A DNA stretch of 64,000 bases from Firm-04 sp045642925 (lineage in GTDB: Bacteria > Bacillota > Clostridia > Oscillospirales > Ruminococcaceae): positions 1 through 64,000 of the forward strand of contig JAZUJW010000014.1 of the NCBI GenBank assembly GCA_045642925.1, written 5' to 3'. Made by a program: the position numbers and the translations under genes. How positions within the stretch are numbered: position 1 is the first letter of the stretch; the number at the start of each line of letters is the position of its first letter. Shown here piece by piece: positions 59,797 through 64,000 of this stretch. The notes beneath the pieces were generated by a model that saw only the letters and a list, made by a program, of their open reading frames with translations, had not been told where the DNA came from and searched no databases.

Positions 59797-60537
59797 ATGC
59801 CTTTTGTATTTTTAAGTCCTTCCACGCAGGAGTGGAATCAATATGTTACAGCGGGCAACAATGAGGAACTCGTCATGAATCAGCTTGCGGACAAAATGGA
59901 ACCGTATTTGCGTGCGAACGGCATTTCCTTCGTCCGAAACGATCCCGAACGAAATGTCGGCGGTGCGATTGCAGATTCCAATGCAGGTTCGTTCGATGTT
60001 CACCTTGCTCTGCATTCGAATGCCGCACCCGAATCCTATGCGGGCAGACTGCGCGGTGTCGATATCTACTACTCTCCGTACAGCGAATCAGGAGAAAAGC
60101 TTGCAACCATCATTGCCAATAATCTGGAAGACATTTACCCGCTGCCTTCCAAATGCGTCCCGCGTCCGACCTCCAGACTCGGAGAAGTCACCCAGACACG
60201 CGCAACCGCCGTGCTCTGTGAACTCGGTTATCATGATAATGTTGAGGACGAAGCATGGCTGCGAGGCAATCTGGACGCAATTGCAGGCAATCTGGTCATG
60301 TCACTGACCGACTATTTCGGATTGCCGTTCATTGAACCGCAGCCGCCATTCTATGGGACGGTTTCCGTAAACGGCAGTGTGCTCAATCTGCGCAGCTACC
60401 CTTCTCTGTACGGGAGTATCATTGCACAGATCCCTGACGGCACACCATTGACCATTCAGGGCACAACGGGCGAATGGTATGTGGTCACGTACAACGGTGT
60501 GACAGGTTACGTCAACAATGCCTATGTGTCTGTCTGA
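59797..60537 (+). CDS. N-acetylmuramoyl-L-alanine amidase with SH3 domain, no signal peptide
   Basis: 246 residues. An Amidase_3-like domain (1 to about 175) is followed by a bacterial SH3 domain (about 188-246; LNLRSYPSLYGSIIAQIPDG). The amidase keeps the second-half motifs HLALHSNA (zinc His) and LCELGYHDN (catalytic Glu), but the usual first zinc motif is replaced by FLSPSTQEWNQY, as in a subgroup of clostridial amidases; the missing His must be served by another residue or the enzyme differs. The start has GAAAGGAG at 10 bases and no signal peptide follows. It converges with the PBP gene, 16 bases overlapping. Confidence 0.82.
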   Translation: MPFVFLSPSTQEWNQYVTAGNNEELVMNQLADKMEPYLRANGISFVRNDPERNVGGAIADSNAGSFDVHLALHSNAAPESYAGRLRGVDIYYSPYSESGEKLATIIANNLEDIYPLPSKCVPRPTSRLGEVTQTRATAVLCELGYHDNVEDEAWLRGNLDAIAGNLVMSLTDYFGLPFIEPQPPFYGTVSVNGSVLNLRSYPSLYGSIIAQIPDGTPLTIQGTTGEWYVVTYNGVTGYVNNAYVSV

Positions 60538-62132
60538 CACATCACAGCGATGCGGTCAATGATCTCTCTGAAAATCGGTGCAGCAGCCTGATTGCCTGAA
60601 CCGCCCCGTTCCACGAATACCGTCACAGCATACTGCGGTGCTTCTGCGGGAAAAAATCCTGTCATCCATGCATGGCAGTATTCTGTGCCGTCAGGGGCAA
60701 ATTGCCCTGTCTGTGCGGTAGAGGTTTTTCCGCCTGCTGTGGTTCTGGTTGGCAGACCATTCTGCTTTTCGCCTTCTTTCAGCACTGCACACATCATTTG
60801 CTGTATCGACATGGCAGTATTTGCAGAAAGTACACGTCTGCCCGCTGTTTTGGGCAGTTCTGCAACGGTTTCACCATCCTCGGTGATGCCTTGTACAAGA
60901 TAAGGTGTATGATAGAATCCATTGTCTGCAATACAGGCAGTCATGGCGGCGATTTGAAGCGGGGAAGCCAGCAGTTTCCCCTGCCCGAAAGACAAATTTG
61001 CCTTTTCTGCGTCGATTTGTAATTCTGCTTCCGTTTGAAGATACCCTGCCGCAGAAGATACGCCGTCCGCTAAGACGATTGCTTCTCCAAAACCAAGATT
61101 CGCAGCCATCTCCCGAAATGCCTGCGGCGTCACAAGCTGACTCAAATGAATAAAGTACGGATTACAGGAATCGACCAGCGCCGTTTTCATATCCAGCAAA
61201 CCGTGTCCATCCGCATGATGGCAGCGAAACCGCTGCCCATTGACTGCTGTTTCGCCTGTGCATTCGTACATATATAACGAATTCAAACCGTTTTCCAGTG
61301 CAGCCGCGGCTGTTGCCAGCTTGAACACTGAACCGACACTGTAAGCACATAATCCACGGTTCAAAAATGGAGATGCATCATCTTCCATGGCGGCTGCAAG
61401 CTGACTGACACGATACGTCGGACGGCTTGCCATTGCAAGCACACCGCCTGTTTTTATGTCCAGCACCACTGCCGCTGCCGGATTCGGGTCTGCCTCCCGC
61501 AAACAGATTTCTGTAATTTGCTGGATGGATTTGTCCAGTGTCGTCACCACGCCGCCCTTCGAAATCCCGCTGACAGAAATACTGCGTTCCATGCCGGAAA
61601 GGACACTGCCGTTGACATCAACTGTAAAATCTGCGGTCGCAATGCAGTCAAAAGAATGAAGCTGTTCATAGAAGGCACGTTCCAGTCCGCAAACGCCTTC
61701 CCCATTCTGACGATACCCCAGCAAATGCTGGGCGGGTACACTGCCTGTATTTTCTGCATTGCCCGCAAATATCTGCACATTCGGGCTGCGCGATACGCTT
61801 TCTTTGACGATACAGCAAAACGGTGTCCGATGCTGGATCTGTTCAGTGAGTGCGTCTGCATCCGTCACAATATCCAGTATGGAAGCGATCGCATCGGGTG
61901 TAGGGTTGACGATGGCATAGAATGTTTCAGCGCCGCCGTTCAGTCTGGTGAAGTGCCTGTCATAGATCCTGCCTTCCGAAAGCGGAATCTCCATTTTATA
62001 CTTTCCCTGCTGTGCAGAAGCAGTAATCGCTTCTTCATTATGCAGAATCCGATAGAACTGAAAAAGCAATGCACTTGCCATCAGGAAAAATACTGCGGCA
62101 AGCACGGATAGTCTGATATGCGGTCTGTGCAT
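60522..62132 (-). CDS. Class B penicillin-binding protein (transpeptidase)
   Basis: 536 residues. Single N-terminal membrane helix (about 6-28), a short dimerisation part with EGRIYDR, and the transpeptidase domain (about 195-530). Active-site motifs are SVFK (Ser268, Lys271), SCN and KTS in GGKTSTAQTG. It is similar to PBP2/SpoVD-type enzymes but lacks PASTA domains and is shorter. It cross-links peptidoglycan stems. AAAAGGAGG lies 8 bases before the ATG. The 3' end overlaps the amidase gene on the other strand. Confidence 0.9.
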   Translation of the reverse strand: MHRPHIRLSVLAAVFFLMASALLFQFYRILHNEEAITASAQQGKYKMEIPLSEGRIYDRHFTRLNGGAETFYAIVNPTPDAIASILDIVTDADALTEQIQHRTPFCCIVKESVSRSPNVQIFAGNAENTGSVPAQHLLGYRQNGEGVCGLERAFYEQLHSFDCIATADFTVDVNGSVLSGMERSISVSGISKGGVVTTLDKSIQQITEICLREADPNPAAAVVLDIKTGGVLAMASRPTYRVSQLAAAMEDDASPFLNRGLCAYSVGSVFKLATAAAALENGLNSLYMYECTGETAVNGQRFRCHHADGHGLLDMKTALVDSCNPYFIHLSQLVTPQAFREMAANLGFGEAIVLADGVSSAAGYLQTEAELQIDAEKANLSFGQGKLLASPLQIAAMTACIADNGFYHTPYLVQGITEDGETVAELPKTAGRRVLSANTAMSIQQMMCAVLKEGEKQNGLPTRTTAGGKTSTAQTGQFAPDGTEYCHAWMTGFFPAEAPQYAVTVFVERGGSGNQAAAPIFREIIDRIAVMCQTDT

Positions 62133-62185
62133 GGCGATACCTCCTTTTGAAAGCATTATTTCCCATACACTGCCCGCTTATACAT

Positions 62186-62216
62186 AAAAAACGCACCACC
62201 CGTTCGGATGGTGCGT
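62186..62216 (-). terminator. Terminator of the HU operon
   Basis: ACGCACCACC and GGATGGTGCGT around a CGTTC loop; on the minus strand six Ts follow. Confidence 0.85.
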
Positions 62217-62224
62217 TTCCTGCA

Positions 62225-62623
62225 TCAGAATACGAATGAACCACTCAGATAATCGTCATTCACAACATAGTAAACCATGCCTTCAGAAGCATTGACATAA
62301 AGTGCCAATTCCTTGACATCCGTCAGTTCATTGCCCTTGTTCACCCAGTCTTCCTTTGCACGCTCCAGCAATGCTTCAGAAGATGCGGACTTATCAGACA
62401 ACTCAATGACAACTTTGCTGGTAATCGAAGCAGACTTTTTCTTCGGAGCAACGGGGGCTTTTTCAGCCTTCGTTTCTTTCGGTGCAGCTGCTTTCTTGAC
62501 AGCAGTCTTACGAGGGGCTTTTGCGGGCTTCTTTTCTTCGGTAGGCGTTACGGCATCATCAGCAATTTCAGATATTACCATCTGTGTTTGCTCTGCTGCG
62601 GTTTCTGCAAGCTTCTTTCTCAT
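62225..62623 (-). CDS. Lys/Ala-rich protein with C-terminal folded domain (DUF6465-like)
   Basis: 132 residues. The middle (about 30-65) is rich in Lys, Ala and Pro (EKKPAKAPRKTAVKKAAAPK), like histone H1-type tails. The C-terminal 65 residues form a small domain (SKVVIELSDKSASSEALLER, VNASEGMVYYVV). Such proteins in Clostridia are uncharacterised (my recollection is DUF6465). It lies 27 bases behind the HU gene, so a nucleoid role is a fair guess. AGGAGG precedes the ATG. Confidence 0.8.
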   Translation of the reverse strand: MRKKLAETAAEQTQMVISEIADDAVTPTEEKKPAKAPRKTAVKKAAAPKETKAEKAPVAPKKKSASITSKVVIELSDKSASSEALLERAKEDWVNKGNELTDVKELALYVNASEGMVYYVVNDDYLSGSFVF

Positions 62624-62650
62624 GGTTTCCTCCTGTAAATAGTATTATAA

Positions 62651-62932
62651 TTAATTTTCGGGATTGATTTTATCCTTCATGGTCTTGCCTGCTTTGAAAG
62701 CAAGAACCTTGCAAGGCTTCGTAGTCATAGTTTCCTTTGTGCGGGGATTAATGCACTGCTTCGATGCACGCTCACGAATTTCGAACGTACCAAAACCTGT
62801 GATAGATACCTTATCACCTGCAACCAGTGCATCACTGATTGCTTCCAGAACAGCGTTCAAAGCCTTATCGGCATCTTTCTTCGTGCAATTTTCTTTTGCC
62901 GCAATCGCTGCGACGAGATCGTTTTTCTTCAT
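62651..62932 (-). CDS. hup: HU-family DNA-binding protein
   Basis: 93 residues. Typical HU: MKKNDLVAAIAAKENCTKKD, GDKVSITGFGTFEIRERA, a basic arm with NPRTKETMTTK, and AFKAGKTMKDKIN. It bends DNA and compacts the nucleoid as a dimer. ACAGGAGG precedes the ATG and a full consensus promoter lies 34 bases upstream. It is the first gene of a two-gene operon. Confidence 0.96.
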   Translation of the reverse strand: MKKNDLVAAIAAKENCTKKDADKALNAVLEAISDALVAGDKVSITGFGTFEIRERASKQCINPRTKETMTTKPCKVLAFKAGKTMKDKINPEN

Positions 62933-62965
62933 GAGAAAACCTCCTGTGTTTCAAAATCTAATGAC

Positions 62966-62994
62966 ATTATATACGAAAATACGTCATTTGTCAA
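62966..62994 (-). promoter_or_regulatory. Consensus promoter of the HU operon
   Basis: Minus strand TTGACA (62989-62994) and TATAAT (62966-62971), 17-base spacer. Confidence 0.88.
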
Positions 62995-63109
62995 TTTCTT
63001 TTCAATTTTTCAGATGTTTGAATTATAAAACCGCCGAATTTTGCGCAAAACTTGGCTATTTTTACATATATTTACCCGATTTTCGCGCTATACAGTCTTT
63101 TGTATGGCA

Positions 63110-64000
63110 TCAAAGCATTTCAGCGCGAAGTTCCTCACCGGAAAGCGGCGACAGATATGCAGGTGCAATATCAAATACGGTTTTGCAGCCATAAGACTGT
63201 TCAGAAGCCAGTCTTGCGATGGCTCTTGCATAAGCAACCAATACATTCGTGGTAAATTCAGGGTTGGAATCCAATTTCAGCGAATACTCAATATGGTGCA
63301 GATGTTCGCCGTTTACGCCGGTCTTTCCGTTGCGCATGACAAAACCGCCGTGCGGCAATGCACTGTGGTTCGCTTTCAGTTCTTCCGCACTGACAAAATG
63401 CACGATCGTATCATAATCCGCAAAATAGTTCGGCATCGTGCAGATCTCACGCTCGATGCGTTCAAGGTCAGCGCCCTCCTCGGCAACAACAAAGCATTCA
63501 CGCAAATGCTTCTGACGTGCAGTCAGTTCAGGCATTTCGCCTCTGCGCACAGATTCCATTGCGCCTTCGATCGGAATGGTGTACTGTCTTGCATCCACGA
63601 CGCCTTCAATGCGGCGGATAGCATCGGAATGTCCCTGACTGATGCCTTTGCCCCAGAAGGTGTAATCCTTGCCGTCAGGCAGAATGCAGCTTCCGTACAG
63701 ACGTGCCAGAGAGAACATACCGGGATCCCAGCCGCAGGAAATGATTGCGGCGTGCTTGGTTGCCTTTGCGATGGCATGGACAGCAGCAAAATGCTGCGGA
63801 ATTTTTGCGTGTGTATCAAAGCTGTCTACGACATTGAAATACTCTGCAAGTTCCGGTGTTTGCTTCGGCAGATCCGTTGCAGAACCGCCGCAGACAATTA
63901 CCACATCTGCATCCGCAGTGTGATTTTTCAAATCATTGTATGCATATACAGGCACGTTTGCGGTTTTCAGCTTTACCGCAGAGGGATCGCGTCTGGTTGC
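63110..64000 (-). CDS. ddh: meso-Diaminopimelate dehydrogenase, N-terminus cut by window edge
   Basis: Reduces tetrahydrodipicolinate with ammonia and NADPH to meso-DAP, the single-step branch of lysine and peptidoglycan synthesis. About 296 residues are visible, open to the window end. The reading continues past an internal GTG as TRRDPSAVKL, the NADP-phosphate-site region of Ddh, so the start lies outside. Landmarks are CGGSATDLPKQTPE, DSFDTH, SCGWDPGMFSLARLY, WGKGISQGHSDAIRR, HGGFVMRNG and NPEFTTNVLVAYARA. It may share its role with the PBP and amidase as cell-wall genes. Confidence 0.93.
   Translation of the reverse strand, partial: ATRRDPSAVKLKTANVPVYAYNDLKNHTADADVVIVCGGSATDLPKQTPELAEYFNVVDSFDTHAKIPQHFAAVHAIAKATKHAAIISCGWDPGMFSLARLYGSCILPDGKDYTFWGKGISQGHSDAIRRIEGVVDARQYTIPIEGAMESVRRGEMPELTARQKHLRECFVVAEEGADLERIEREICTMPNYFADYDTIVHFVSAEELKANHSALPHGGFVMRNGKTGVNGEHLHHIEYSLKLDSNPEFTTNVLVAYARAIARLASEQSYGCKTVFDIAPAYLSPLSGEELRAEML

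Overview
The window reads as a chromosomal segment of a Ruminococcus-like member of the Clostridia (Oscillospiraceae). The basis is four dockerin-bearing or dockerin-related secreted proteins, Firmicutes-style AGGAGG ribosome binding sites, TTGACA-17-TATAAT promoters, a T-box leader before thrS, a Spo0A-type DNA-binding domain, and the MEP isoprenoid genes ispD/ispF. No tRNA, rRNA or CRISPR array was recognised. The species assignment is inference.

Layout: (1) 1-4650: a dispersed repeat copy, a secreted pectinesterase with a threonine linker and dockerin, then a minus-strand operon of a zinc-ribbon protein, ispD, ispF and an ArsC/Spx-like protein. (2) 4849-13805: a minus-strand arginine cluster, in transcription order argG-argH-small membrane protein-argC-argJ-argB-argD-LURP-one-like protein-argF, behind a consensus promoter. 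It gives the glutamate-to-arginine route with acetyl recycling by ArgJ; carbamoyl phosphate synthase is not in the window. (3) 14182-21284: a compact plus-strand block of intact phage head and DNA-packaging genes (terS, terL, portal, major capsid, protease-like, connector/tail-completion-like and baseplate-like genes). No integrase, tape measure, lysis or replication gene accompanies it, and it ends at a strong terminator. (4) 21359-26040: a c-di-GMP phosphodiesterase, hpt, a dockerin-CAP secreted protein and a hemolysin-III-type membrane protein. (5) 26041-32502: a 199-bp MITE-like element and three BspA-like leucine-rich-repeat genes, the first broken, the other two ending in dockerins. Genes one and three have closely similar promoters. 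(6) 32506-41675: AzlCD exporter, a small membrane protein, PutP, formate-THF ligase, a tandem pair of paralogous lipoproteins and a membrane-anchored transglutaminase-like protein. (7) 41845-48312: a stand-alone Spo0A output domain, clpB behind a ribbon-helix-helix gene, an AlaX-type editing protein, a candidate small RNA and a CorA transporter. (8) 48334-57030: a LacI-sensor/GGDEF-like/AraC fusion regulator, T-box-thrS, an ECF sigma/anti-sigma-like pair, a GNAT enzyme, an unknown protein, a COG0523 GTPase with an altered metal motif, and two inverted dispersed repeats. (9) 57092-64000: a two-component system with an unusual Trp/Pro-rich sensor domain, a cytosolic-looking amidase, a class B penicillin-binding protein, a lysine/alanine-rich protein, HU and a truncated meso-diaminopimelate dehydrogenase.

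The genes support a plant-fibre-degrading, surface-adherent gut anaerobe: the pectinesterase, CAP and LRR proteins could dock on cohesin scaffolds outside the cell, while c-di-GMP turnover and several signalling genes suggest control of surface life. The most unusual item is the phage-derived packaging/capsid block. Its complete reading frames, good ribosome binding sites and missing lysogeny, tail and lysis functions make it a candidate for a domesticated particle or satellite element.
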